NCBI GenBank assembly: GCA_902618535.1
Contig: CACNAV010000002.1
Location: 88,001-151,520 of the forward strand
Source of the DNA: an uncultured Alphaproteobacteria bacterium
GTDB lineage: Bacteria; Pseudomonadota; Alphaproteobacteria; Methylaequorales; Methylaequoraceae
Reading direction: 5' to 3'
DNA length: 63,520 nt
This document shows, piece by piece, positions 53,858 to 61,381 of the stretch. Numbering within the stretch: the first letter of the stretch is position 1; every line of letters starts with the position of its first letter. The notes below the pieces were generated by a model. That model was given only the letters and a program-made list of their open reading frames with translations. It was not told the origin of the DNA and did no database searches. The translations under genes were made by a program, and so were the position numbers.

Positions 53858-54238
53858 CTAGTTGTCTTCTTCGATAGCTTCATCATCAATATTTTCGGCC
53901 TTTTTACCCTTTAATTTTCTTTCATCCCAATTATGGATAATTTTACAATTTAATGCAGCACCTCTATCCATTTGTAAAGATTTATAGTTTATCTCTCCAG
54001 TAATCACAGAGCTATCAGTAAGCCACACAGAATCTGCCTTTATCTTTCCTTGATAGTTACCTGATATAACAACAAGTTCTGAGGTAATTGAACCTTCAAG
54101 AGTAGCATTTTTTCCTAAAGTAACTTTATCAGATTTAATATCTGCATCTACTCTTCCATTTATTTCAATCGTCGATGCGTTAGAAATTTTTCCTTTAAAT
54201 ATTGCTCCTCTACCTATTATGGATTGATTGTCCGCCAT
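53858..54238 (-). CDS. Bactofilin (second of three)
   Basis: A 126-residue protein. GRGAIFKGKISNASTIEING at residues 9-28 starts the beta-helix, with KVTLGKNATLEGSITSELVVI after it; the C-terminus is acidic (NIDDEAIEEDN). It is four bases from the first bactofilin and 21 from the third. A cytoplasmic filament protein by family. Confidence 0.87.
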   Translation of the reverse strand: MADNQSIIGRGAIFKGKISNASTIEINGRVDADIKSDKVTLGKNATLEGSITSELVVISGNYQGKIKADSVWLTDSSVITGEINYKSLQMDRGAALNCKIIHNWDERKLKGKKAENIDDEAIEEDN

Positions 54239-54241
54239 ACT

Positions 54242-54640
54242 TTAACCTTTCTTAGTTTTTTTTTGTTTTGGAGGTTTATCTTTAGTTTCATTTTCTAGGC
54301 CCTTAATTAACTGAACGTCGAGAGCAGCACCACCTTGAGCTTTTAAGTTATTATAGTGCAAGTTTCCTTTAATTTTTGCTGTAGATTCAATTGCGAGGGT
54401 ATCAGCAAAAACATCACCCTCAAAATCTCCACCAATAGTGGTATTGAGAGATTTTATATTACCTTTAAGAAATCCTTCAGATGATATGCTAATGTGATCG
54501 CATTCAATGTTACCTTTAACTTTACCTTTAAGTACTAAGTTGCCGCTACATTTTATGTTGCCGTTGATTTGCATTTCAACACCTATAACACTTGAAGAAG
54601 TGCTAACTTTGTTTGTTTTATCTGAATCTCTAGAAAACAT
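54242..54640 (-). CDS. Bactofilin (first of three)
   Basis: A 132-residue protein with a longer N-terminal tail (SRDSDKTNKVSTSSSVIG) and the repeat core MQINGNIKCSGNLVLKGKVKG, GNIECDHISISSEGFLKGNI, followed by a charged C-terminus (KDKPPKQKKTKKG). It heads the bactofilin operon. On the other side of the 123-base upstream region a divergent unit starts that encodes an M23 peptidase; this pairing is known in other bacteria, where the two act together on cell shape. Confidence 0.88.
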   Translation of the reverse strand: MFSRDSDKTNKVSTSSSVIGVEMQINGNIKCSGNLVLKGKVKGNIECDHISISSEGFLKGNIKSLNTTIGGDFEGDVFADTLAIESTAKIKGNLHYNNLKAQGGAALDVQLIKGLENETKDKPPKQKKTKKG

Positions 54641-54712
54641 TGCTTAAAATATTTAAAGATTTATAATGCTTATCACAAAAATATTTAAAAAAAAAGTACT
54701 AAAATTTTATAA

Positions 54713-54729
54713 TTGGCTCATGAAATGCA
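54713..54729 (+). promoter_or_regulatory. Candidate sigma-54 (-24/-12) promoter
   Basis: TTGGCTCATGAAATGCA: GG at 54715-54716, then ten bases, then GC at 54727-54728, the invariant sigma-54 spacing. Transcription would begin about 54740, 24 bases before the ATG at 54764. The -24 half is close to consensus TGGCAC; the -12 half reads ATGCA. An rpoN gene lies 3 kb downstream. Confidence 0.5.
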
Positions 54730-54763
54730 TAAAATAATGTACATTCAAATTAAAAATTAAACA

Positions 54764-55264
54764 ATGACAGAACAAGTAATCGATATAAGAGATAGAATTG
54801 AAAAAATGAGAACTCAAATGACTAGTTCTTCTGACCCGTCTAATAATTTAAAAAAACAACGAGTAGAAAATAAAAACCCACCAAAGAATAGTATTAAAAT
54901 AGAGAAAATGGAAAATGTTGAAATAGTTAAAACAGCTAACGAAGAAAAAACACAAATTCCAAAAAATGAAATTAATTTATTGAATAAACTTGAAACATCT
55001 AAAAATGAAAATTTTAAAAAAGAATATAATTTTTCAAATATGAATGCTAATACTGGCACATCAAATACAAAAACTTATAAAGATTATCAAAATGAAAATA
55101 TTGTTGATGACAATAAAAAAAATGTAAGACTGGATGAGGACAAGCCCTTTCCTCAGTTTAATTTAAATGTAAGTAACCCTATTTCATGGAAATTAATGCT
55201 TTTAATTATGCTAATGCAATTACTAACTAATATTATGTTAGTTGTGGTTTTGTATCTAAAGTAA
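54764..55264 (+). CDS. Protein with C-terminal membrane helix, unknown function
   Basis: A 166-residue protein. The N-terminal three-quarters is hydrophilic, Asn/Lys/Glu-rich and probably disordered; it starts MTEQVIDIRDRIEKMRTQM, a helix. The C-terminus is a single helix (KLMLLIMLMQLLTNIMLVVVLYLK) that should anchor it in the membrane. It is followed six bases later by the M23 peptidase, so it may help position it. No family recognised. A -24/-12 promoter element lies upstream at 54713-54729. Confidence 0.6.
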   Translation: MTEQVIDIRDRIEKMRTQMTSSSDPSNNLKKQRVENKNPPKNSIKIEKMENVEIVKTANEEKTQIPKNEINLLNKLETSKNENFKKEYNFSNMNANTGTSNTKTYKDYQNENIVDDNKKNVRLDEDKPFPQFNLNVSNPISWKLMLLIMLMQLLTNIMLVVVLYLK

Positions 55265-55270
55265 TTACAA

Positions 55271-56599
55271 ATGCAACATTTAATTAAGAGATTTCTTGAT
55301 CAAAACTTTAAATCTAGTCCAAAGTTCGGAAGACTTGCAGTAAGTTCAAATAATTTTAGAGAAATATTCAGAGAAAGAAGGTTTTTATATTTTACAAAAA
55401 AAGGACCTATAGAAATAGTTTTTAACCTAAAGCATTACATATCTGCTTTTGTTCTATCTGTTGTTTTTGTAATTAAGATGGTTCAATTTTTGTTCTTTGG
55501 AGTTTCTTCCTTTTTCAGTTATGTGTCATATAAAAATGATAAAATAATTAATAAAAAATTTACTGACTCAGAAATTCAAACATTGAAAACTATAGCGAAC
55601 AGTGCAATCAATAAAGAAAATGTTGAAGATACTAATGAAATAATAACTGAATTTCAATCCTCAGATTTTAAAGTTTCAGAGGAAAAAACAGATACAAAAA
55701 TAAAATTAAAGGAAAAATTAAATAATATTAAGAACCTTGTTTCAAATTTTGGAAGAAGTTTTCAATATGAAATTAATCATTCTGATGAAGTTGTTTTTGA
55801 TCAATTTTCAGAGTTAGCTAGTCCTGAAATGATTGCAATGGAGCACACTGTAAGTAAAAAAAAACCAGATGTTAAACCTTATAAAAAAAGATCCTCTTTT
55901 TCATATAATAAATTACCAGTAGTGCCTTACGTTGCTCCGAGAACAAAAAAGCTAAAAATTATTAATTTTACCAATAAGTTAGATCAGGAAATTTTACAAC
56001 TAGTTAACGTTTTTAAATCATTAAGGCTTAAGCCTGATGAAATTAATTTAAGTGAAATTGAGTCATTTTTAAAACCTGGAGTAGAGAGCTTTACTATAGA
56101 CAATGATGAATTAATTGACCACACGTCTTTAAGATTTCAATTTATTGAAGAATTAAAAAATGCAATTATATTTCTTCCACTTAAACCACCAATGCAATAT
56201 TATTATGTTTCTAGTCCTTATGGCTATAGGATTCACCCAAAAACAAAATTAAAACAAATGCATTACGGCATTGATATGGCTGGGACTTGGCAGGAAGAAG
56301 TGAGGGCACCTGCTGACGGGTTAGTGGTTTCAGCAGGAAGAAATGGCTCGTTTGGTAAATCAATAAAAATATTACATAAGCACGGTGTTTCAACAATTTA
56401 TGGTCACTTACACAAATTAGCTGTAAAAAAAGGCAATTTTGTTAGCGAAGGAGATATAATTGGAAAAATGGGTTCAACAGGAAGAGCGGTTGGTGCACAT
56501 TTACATTATGAAATAAAAGTTAATGATAAACCGGTAAACCCATACAACTTTATTTCAATCGGAAGAGAGTTAATAAGTAGTTCAATACTTAGAAGATAA
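55271..56599 (+). CDS. M23 (LytM) peptidase, membrane-anchored
   Basis: A 442-residue peptidoglycan endopeptidase. A membrane helix (residues about 55-85) is followed by a long linker and a C-terminal M23 domain: YGYRIHPKTKLKQMHYGIDMA (HxxxxxD zinc ligands) near 318-338, GRNGSFGKSIKILHKHGVST near 355 and YGHLHKL with AHLHYEI near 380-420. Close to three bactofilin genes, matching known bactofilin/M23 pairs. Downstream a lytic transglycosylase gene follows. Confidence 0.88.
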   Translation: MQHLIKRFLDQNFKSSPKFGRLAVSSNNFREIFRERRFLYFTKKGPIEIVFNLKHYISAFVLSVVFVIKMVQFLFFGVSSFFSYVSYKNDKIINKKFTDSEIQTLKTIANSAINKENVEDTNEIITEFQSSDFKVSEEKTDTKIKLKEKLNNIKNLVSNFGRSFQYEINHSDEVVFDQFSELASPEMIAMEHTVSKKKPDVKPYKKRSSFSYNKLPVVPYVAPRTKKLKIINFTNKLDQEILQLVNVFKSLRLKPDEINLSEIESFLKPGVESFTIDNDELIDHTSLRFQFIEELKNAIIFLPLKPPMQYYYVSSPYGYRIHPKTKLKQMHYGIDMAGTWQEEVRAPADGLVVSAGRNGSFGKSIKILHKHGVSTIYGHLHKLAVKKGNFVSEGDIIGKMGSTGRAVGAHLHYEIKVNDKPVNPYNFISIGRELISSSILRR

Positions 56600-56615
56600 T
56601 GGCATTAATATTGCT
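56600..56615 (+). promoter_or_regulatory. Candidate sigma-54 promoter for the lytic transglycosylase
   Basis: TGGCATTAATATTGCT: GG at 56601-56602, ten bases, GC at 56613-56614. The two boxes read TGGCA and TTGCT, close to consensus. The predicted start, twelve bases after the GC, is 56626, directly before the ATG at 56627, implying a leaderless transcript. No ribosome-binding site precedes that ATG, which agrees. Confidence 0.55.
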
Positions 56616-56626
56616 GTTTATCTTTT

Positions 56627-57250
56627 ATGAAGATATTAAAAAATTTATTTTTGTTGTGCCTTTTAATTTTTTTTAAACCTACATATTCAAATTCCTTAAC
56701 TAATTGTTTTAACTTTACAGAGAAATACGGTAAACAATTTAATATTCCGGACAAACTATTAACATCAATTTCATTGGTTGAGTCAGGGATAAAGAAAAAC
56801 AACAACTTTGTTTCATGGCCCTGGACTTTAAATGTTTCCGGAAAACCGATGTTTTTTGATAATAAGGATGATGTATTAAATTTTTTAAAAAAAAATTATA
56901 AAAATAAAAATATTGATGTTGGATGCATGCAAATAAGCATGAAATACCATATGGATGAATTTGATAGCCTTGAGAACATGCTAGATCCTGATTCTAATGT
57001 CAAATATGCTGCTAAATTCCTAAAAAAACTATTTTTTAAGTATAAAAGATGGAATGAGGCAATTTCTCGCTATCATTCTTCAGTACCATCTAGAAAAGAG
57101 AAATATTTAAATAGAGTAAAAAATTATTGGGCAGATGTAAGGCAGAAAAAAATTATTTTACATTTTAATGATGAGAATAAAAGAAATAGAGAAAAGATAG
57201 AATATTTTAGAAAAGAACTAAGTAATCAATTAAATCGTTTAGAAAGCTAA
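56627..57250 (+). CDS. Lytic transglycosylase, SLT-like
   Basis: A 207-residue secreted protein. A signal peptide covers residues 1-21 (MKILKNLFLLCLLIFFKPTYS). The catalytic Glu is in TSISLVESGIKKN near residue 51, with VGCMQISMKYH near 105 and AAKFLKKLFFKYKRWNEAISRYHSS near 130, typical SLT family elements. It cleaves the glycan strands of peptidoglycan. In flagellated bacteria such enzymes often open the wall for rod assembly, which fits the motor genes nearby. No ribosome-binding site; see the promoter entry. Confidence 0.83.
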   Translation: MKILKNLFLLCLLIFFKPTYSNSLTNCFNFTEKYGKQFNIPDKLLTSISLVESGIKKNNNFVSWPWTLNVSGKPMFFDNKDDVLNFLKKNYKNKNIDVGCMQISMKYHMDEFDSLENMLDPDSNVKYAAKFLKKLFFKYKRWNEAISRYHSSVPSRKEKYLNRVKNYWADVRQKKIILHFNDENKRNREKIEYFRKELSNQLNRLES

Positions 57251-57252
57251 AT

Positions 57253-57269
57253 TTGGCAGGAATTTTGCA
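57253..57269 (+). promoter_or_regulatory. Candidate sigma-54 promoter of a 59-residue gene
   Basis: TTGGCAGGAATTTTGCA matches the -24/-12 consensus TTGGCACG-N4-TTGCA at nearly every conserved base: GG at 57255-57256, GC at 57267-57268. The predicted start is near 57280, just before an AAGGAG box (57284-57289) and the ATG at 57296. The best of the four candidates in this region. Confidence 0.65.
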
Positions 57270-57295
57270 AAAATATAATAAACAAGGAGTAAAAA

Positions 57296-57475
57296 ATGAG
57301 TCTAAATAAACAAGGTTTAAAAAATGTTAATATTGATGAAAAGTTAAATTGTAACAGTATGTTTATTAAAATATCACATTTCAAAAATGACAAACTTCAA
57401 AAAACTGAAACCTTTCCAATGATTCATTTCCTTGAAGCTTTTGAAAGTGAATTCAAAAGGGTAAGATATAACTAA
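57296..57475 (+). CDS. Small protein of 59 residues, probable sigma-54-dependent gene
   Basis: A reading frame for 59 residues beginning MSLNKQGLKNVNIDEKLNC and ending EAFESEFKRVRYN. A strong AAGGAG (57284-57289) lies six bases before the ATG, and the -24/-12 element above precedes it. It is hydrophilic with one Cys, no signal peptide, no recognised domain. It may be a regulatory or structural small protein of the local flagellar or envelope regulon; I do not know its function. A possible terminator follows at 57511-57540. Confidence 0.65.
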   Translation: MSLNKQGLKNVNIDEKLNCNSMFIKISHFKNDKLQKTETFPMIHFLEAFESEFKRVRYN

Positions 57476-57510
57476 CTTTTACAAAATTGGTTATTCTGAA
57501 TTAAATAGTT

Positions 57511-57540
57511 AAAATTATAAAATTTACATAATTTTTTTTT
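57511..57540 (+). terminator. Candidate intrinsic terminator
   Basis: An AAAATTAT stem, nine-base loop (57519-57527) and ATAATTTT stem, followed by a T tract to 57540, 35 bases after the 59-residue gene. The stem is AT-only, so the hairpin is weak, but the position and the T tract fit the end of this unit before the convergent rpoN gene. Confidence 0.4.
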
Positions 57541-57587
57541 AATTATGAATTCTCCAAAATAAATTAACTAATTTTGATTTTTTAATA

Positions 57588-59039
57588 TTAAATATTTAAA
57601 TTTTGAATTTTCATCATTCTTCGTCTAATTGATGAAGATGGAATATTTAATAATTCTCTATATTTAGCAACTGTCCTTCTTGCCAAATTTATACCCTCAT
57701 GTTGAAGTTTACTTACTAAGGCCTCATCACTCAGTGGATTGTTCATTGGCTCACAGCTAATCAGTTTTTTTAGTGATTCTCTAACTGATGCAGCAGAGTG
57801 ACTTTCACCTTCTGTCAAGCTATTAATAGAAGCGCTAAAAAATATCTTCATTTCATAGATTCCTCTGGGTGTAAGAATTAGCTTATTAGAAGTAACTCTA
57901 CTAACTGTGCTTTCATGCATGTCGATTTTTTTTGCAACATCTTTTAAAATCATTGGTTTTAAAAACTTCTTACCTTTTTCAAAAAACTCTTTTTGTTGAT
58001 TTACTATTTCTGAGCTAATTTTAAGTGTGGTAATATTTCTTTGTTCAATAGCTTTGAGTAACCATTTTGCTGAATTAATGTTTTCAGAAATAAACTTTTT
58101 ATCATTATCAGAACATTTTAAACTTTCGATTTCATTAACATATTCTTGATTGACTGTAATTTTTGGTAGAGTGCTATTGTTAAGTTCTACTGACCAATCT
58201 TTTTTATTTTTTGTAACAATTACATCAGGGCTTAACAAATCTATGCTTTCATCAGAGTATTTTAAACCTGGTTTTGGATTTAATAGTCTAATTTTTTTTA
58301 TGCTTTCTTTTAATTCTTCCTCTTTCATTGAGCATAGTTTCTGAAGTTCTTTTAGATTACCTTCACCCAACATTTCAAGATTCTCAATCAAAATTTTATT
58401 TTTTTCAGTCATAATTTCTTCGTTTTCCATTTGAAGGATAAGGCATTCCTTTAAGTTTCTGGCGAATACCCCACTAGGTTCAAATTTTTGCATTCTAAAT
58501 AATACACTCTTAATTTGCTCTTTTTCATAACCACTAAAAGACTCTAATTCTTCAATAGACTGCAGCAACCATCCACTTGGTTCAATATAGTCAATTAAAA
58601 GCTCAGAAATCTTCTTTTCTCTGTCATCTGAAAACTCTAATTGAGCCTGACTTTTTAAAATAGATTTTAAGGATATTTTTTCTGAAAGAGTTTGTTCTAA
58701 GACTGAACCAGGGTCAAAGGAGTCATAGTTAGAATTTTTATTTTCGTATGTTTGAAAAGAGTCTGTATCCCATCTATTTTCATAATCATTTTTAGGTTCA
58801 TCTGCAATAGACTCCCCAGATGAAAAAGATTCAGTCAAATCTTCTGTTTTATCATTTGAAACTTGGTTTAATTCCTCTGACGACTCATTTTCAAGGAAAG
58901 GATTTTCTTCTAATTCTTTATTTATTAAATTAGATAGCTCTAAATTATTTAACTGAAGAAGTTTTATTGCCTGTTGAAGCTGAGGTGTCATCACCAATGA
59001 CTGACTTTGTTTCAACTTTAAGTTCTGAGATATTTGCAT
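57588..59039 (-). CDS. rpoN: RNA polymerase sigma-54 factor
   Basis: A 483-residue protein. The ATG at 59039 is used because AAAGGAGAATTAGA precedes it. Region I is Gln/Leu-rich (MQISQNLKLKQSQSLVMTP), region III binds the core, and the C-terminal RpoN box ARRTVAKYRELL lies near residue 457. Sigma-54 recognises -24/-12 promoters and needs an enhancer-binding ATPase, not present in the window. Four sites of that type lie upstream of nearby genes. The upstream 168 bases are divergent to the SPOR gene. Confidence 0.95.
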   Translation of the reverse strand: MQISQNLKLKQSQSLVMTPQLQQAIKLLQLNNLELSNLINKELEENPFLENESSEELNQVSNDKTEDLTESFSSGESIADEPKNDYENRWDTDSFQTYENKNSNYDSFDPGSVLEQTLSEKISLKSILKSQAQLEFSDDREKKISELLIDYIEPSGWLLQSIEELESFSGYEKEQIKSVLFRMQKFEPSGVFARNLKECLILQMENEEIMTEKNKILIENLEMLGEGNLKELQKLCSMKEEELKESIKKIRLLNPKPGLKYSDESIDLLSPDVIVTKNKKDWSVELNNSTLPKITVNQEYVNEIESLKCSDNDKKFISENINSAKWLLKAIEQRNITTLKISSEIVNQQKEFFEKGKKFLKPMILKDVAKKIDMHESTVSRVTSNKLILTPRGIYEMKIFFSASINSLTEGESHSAASVRESLKKLISCEPMNNPLSDEALVSKLQHEGINLARRTVAKYRELLNIPSSSIRRRMMKIQNLNI

Positions 59040-59110
59040 TCTAATTCTCCTTTCATTGTAATTTGACAACTTTTTTTAAAAGAATGCAAAATTTAAATTT
59101 GACATCATTA

Positions 59111-59127
59111 TCATGTCAGAAACATGA
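59111..59127. repeat. Inverted repeat TCATGT-N5-ACATGA
   Basis: A perfect six-base inverted repeat with a five-base spacer in the divergent region between rpoN and the SPOR protein gene. Position about 70 bases upstream of the rpoN ATG would suit an operator. No regulator can be named. Confidence 0.35.
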
Positions 59128-59190
59128 CATCGATGCCTAAAACTACTATAACTATATTTTTTTTTGTAATCCAAAGAAATTTCTGACATA

Positions 59191-59205
59191 TTTGATAGAA
59201 TCAAA
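59191..59205. repeat. Inverted repeat TTTGAT-AGA-ATCAAA
   Basis: A perfect six-base inverted repeat with three-base spacer, ending two bases before the GTG start at 59208. It could be an operator or a stem that covers the start region of the SPOR gene's mRNA. There is no ribosome-binding site between it and the start. Confidence 0.35.
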
Positions 59206-59207
59206 TT

Positions 59208-59816
59208 GTGATAAAACTAATACCATTAATTATTTTTCCCTTATCTTTTTTCCTAATTTTTTTAGGTGTTAAAAATTTGACGGTTAATTTTCCTTTAGAA
59301 AAAGAAAAAATCACTCAAAATGATAAAAAGGAAATGATTAAATATAACCAAAATTCTGAGGACGTAGAAAAAAAAATTGTAAAAGAGAAAGAACAAAATT
59401 TTGTCGATGTAGATGAAAACTTAAAAAATACAAAAGAAATAGAAAAACAGTTCGCCAATGAAGTAAAAGAAAAAGAAAGCGAAAATAGTGGCTCTTTGGA
59501 AAAATCTGAACAAATAGAAAGTAATTCAAAAAAAAGTAAGAAAACAAATATAAATATTCCAATTACTGAAGAAAAAAAAGATATTTACTTTATTCAATTT
59601 GGAGCCTTTTCAAAAAAGAAGAATGCTGAGGATATGAAAAGTTCTGTTATGAAAAAAATAGATACAAAATTTCCAGACTTTTTTGTAAATATAGATTTTG
59701 ATAAAAAAAAAAAACTTTATAAACTAATTTCTCATACAAATGATGTTGATAATGCAAAAAAAGTTTGTAACTTTCTTAAAGAAATTAAAGTAAGTTGTCT
59801 TTTAAAAAAACAATGA
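59208..59816 (+). CDS. SPOR-domain membrane protein
   Basis: A 202-residue protein starting with GTG. Residues 1-25 are a membrane anchor (LIPLIIFPLSFFLIFLGV). A long Glu/Lys-rich linker follows, and residues 124-202 form a SPOR-like domain (YFIQFGAFSKKKNAEDMKS, LYKLISHTN, VCNFLKEIKVSC). SPOR domains bind denuded peptidoglycan at division sites. Its stop overlaps the next gene as ATGA. Confidence 0.75.
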   Translation: MIKLIPLIIFPLSFFLIFLGVKNLTVNFPLEKEKITQNDKKEMIKYNQNSEDVEKKIVKEKEQNFVDVDENLKNTKEIEKQFANEVKEKESENSGSLEKSEQIESNSKKSKKTNINIPITEEKKDIYFIQFGAFSKKKNAEDMKSSVMKKIDTKFPDFFVNIDFDKKKKLYKLISHTNDVDNAKKVCNFLKEIKVSCLLKKQ

Positions 59817-60013
59817 AAAATTGCAGAATATGCACCATAATTAGATATTTCTTAGTAGCAGTTGTTTTTATTATCATTTTAGCATTAACTGTTAACGATA
59901 AGTTACATTATCTTTCCTTCGTAACATCATGGAATGCAGCAATTCTTATACTTTTTTTTGGACTACTTCTTTTTCTGTATAAAGTTTATGAATATATGAA
60001 ATCTAAAAATTAA
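59813..60013 (+). CDS. Small two-helix membrane protein
   Basis: A 66-residue protein. The ATG at 59813 overlaps the SPOR stop by four bases, so I prefer it over a frame starting 18 bases earlier. Two hydrophobic helices: residues 11-27 and 40-58, then KVYEYMKSKN. No motif. It converges on the DUF1566 gene with stops sharing TTAA (60010-60013). Function unknown. Confidence 0.65.
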   Translation: MKNCRICTIIRYFLVAVVFIIILALTVNDKLHYLSFVTSWNAAILILFFGLLLFLYKVYEYMKSKN

Positions 60014-60483
60014 CGATCTCTAACAAATCTTACAAAAAGCTTTTTTTCTGGAACAAAACGTCCATAACTATGACCTGTGAAAAAATTTACAGACCAAAAG
60101 AATTTAGGTGACCACCAATTTCGTTGAGATGTCCAAAAAGGCTGAGCTGGGGTTTGAGGAAATAGGACCGAATCAATTTTTGCTCCATCACAGTTTTTAC
60201 AAACTAAGCTTTCGAGTTCCTTTCTATTGGGAAGTCTCCAAGGACCCTCAATCTCCTGATTTAGTATGTCTAATGCAAGAGAAATTTCCTCAAAATCAAG
60301 TTTAACAGGTTCACCTAAACAATCTTGTTTTTCATCGCTCCATTGTTGACCAGTTGTACATTTTAGCCATTCAATTTTGTTTTTTAAGTCAATAACATAA
60401 AAACCTTTATCCATAAAATCAGAGGAAATTGAGTTTCCTAACGAAAAAAAACTAAAAAGTATTGTAAAAAATATTATTTGCAT
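60010..60483 (-). CDS. Secreted DUF1566/Lcl-domain protein
   Basis: A 157-residue protein. The ATG at 60483 is preferred to a TTG five codons earlier. A signal peptide spans residues 1-22. The mature part has the DUF1566 pattern: GPWRLPNRKELESLVCK near 85, FWTSQRNWWSP near 120 and FWSVNFFTGHSYGRF near 130, plus four cysteines. Such domains occur in surface proteins. Its upstream region is shared with motA and carries the palindromic element at 60525-60560. Confidence 0.75.
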   Translation of the reverse strand: MQIIFFTILFSFFSLGNSISSDFMDKGFYVIDLKNKIEWLKCTTGQQWSDEKQDCLGEPVKLDFEEISLALDILNQEIEGPWRLPNRKELESLVCKNCDGAKIDSVLFPQTPAQPFWTSQRNWWSPKFFWSVNFFTGHSYGRFVPEKKLFVRFVRDR

Positions 60484-60524
60484 GGTTTTATATAACAATA
60501 TTGCCTAAATTTAAAAAAAAATCA

Positions 60525-60560
60525 ATTTTGGTATTAAAGTTGCAGTTTCTATACCAAAAT
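60525..60560. promoter_or_regulatory. 36-bp palindrome with back-to-back sigma-54-like elements
   Basis: ATTTTGGTAT at 60525-60534 and ATACCAAAAT at 60551-60560 are perfect ten-base inverted repeats. The centre is TGCA (60541-60544). On the plus strand GG (60530-60531) and GC (60542-60543) are ten bases apart; on the minus strand GG (60555-60554) and GC (60543-60542) are also ten apart. So one central GC serves two overlapping -24/-12 elements, toward motA and toward the DUF1566 gene. It may instead be a simple palindromic operator. Confidence 0.5.
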
Positions 60561-60597
60561 ACTATTTTATAAATATATAAACGTTAATGGATTATAA

Positions 60598-61368
60598 ATG
60601 GATTTAGCAACTTTAATAGGTTTTTTGGGAACTCTTGGAATGATCGCAGGTGCTATGATATCAGCCGGTGGTTTAGGATCATATATAGATGTCCCCTCAA
60701 TTTTAATAGTTTTTGGTGGTTCGTTTTTTGCTGTTATGTATACAGCTCCACTCCCTGTATATTTTGGGGCTTACGGAGCTATGGCCAAAGCATTCAAGCC
60801 ACCTGTAAAAAAAATGGATGAATTAATAACTCGTATAGTTGAACTTGCAGGAATCGCAAGGAAAGATGGTATGATGGCTTTGGAAGGTCAAGAAACTCCT
60901 GATGCTTTTTTTGATAGCGGTCTTCAAATGTTAGTAGATGGAGCCGATGAAGAAAAATTGACAGTTCAACTAAAAAAAGAGTTAAAATCTATGCAAACCA
61001 GACACGAAAAAAATATTGGTGTTTGTCAATCATGGGTAGATATAGCTCCAGCAATGGGAATGATTGGGACACTTGTTGGTTTAGTGGCAATGTTAGGCAA
61101 TATGGCTGATCCTAAAGCAATTGGTCCAGCTATGGCCGTTGCACTATTAACTACATTGTATGGTGCAATGATTGCCAACACAATTTTTATGCCTTTGGTT
61201 ATTAAATTAAAAGGATATTCCGCTTACGAGACTACCTACAGGGAAATGATAATTACAGGCTTGCAATTTATTTCTAGAGGCGAAAGTCCAAGAAATATTC
61301 AAGATCAGTTAGTTGCAAATCTTCCTCCTAAAGAAAAACAAAAACTGATTGAGTCAGCCGCAACCTAG
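60598..61368 (+). CDS. motA: Flagellar motor stator protein MotA/PomA
   Basis: A 256-residue membrane protein with four helices. It starts MDLATLIGFLGTLGMIAGAM, with cytoplasmic loop residues GIARKDGMMALEG near 88 (Arg and Glu contacting the rotor) and the third and fourth helices IAPAMGMIGTLVGLVAML near 158 and AVALLTTLYGAMIANTIF near 185. The length and pattern fit the PomA type, often sodium-driven. It is followed by motB after 13 bases. Confidence 0.92.
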   Translation: MDLATLIGFLGTLGMIAGAMISAGGLGSYIDVPSILIVFGGSFFAVMYTAPLPVYFGAYGAMAKAFKPPVKKMDELITRIVELAGIARKDGMMALEGQETPDAFFDSGLQMLVDGADEEKLTVQLKKELKSMQTRHEKNIGVCQSWVDIAPAMGMIGTLVGLVAMLGNMADPKAIGPAMAVALLTTLYGAMIANTIFMPLVIKLKGYSAYETTYREMIITGLQFISRGESPRNIQDQLVANLPPKEKQKLIESAAT

Positions 61369-61381
61369 GAAATTAAAACAA

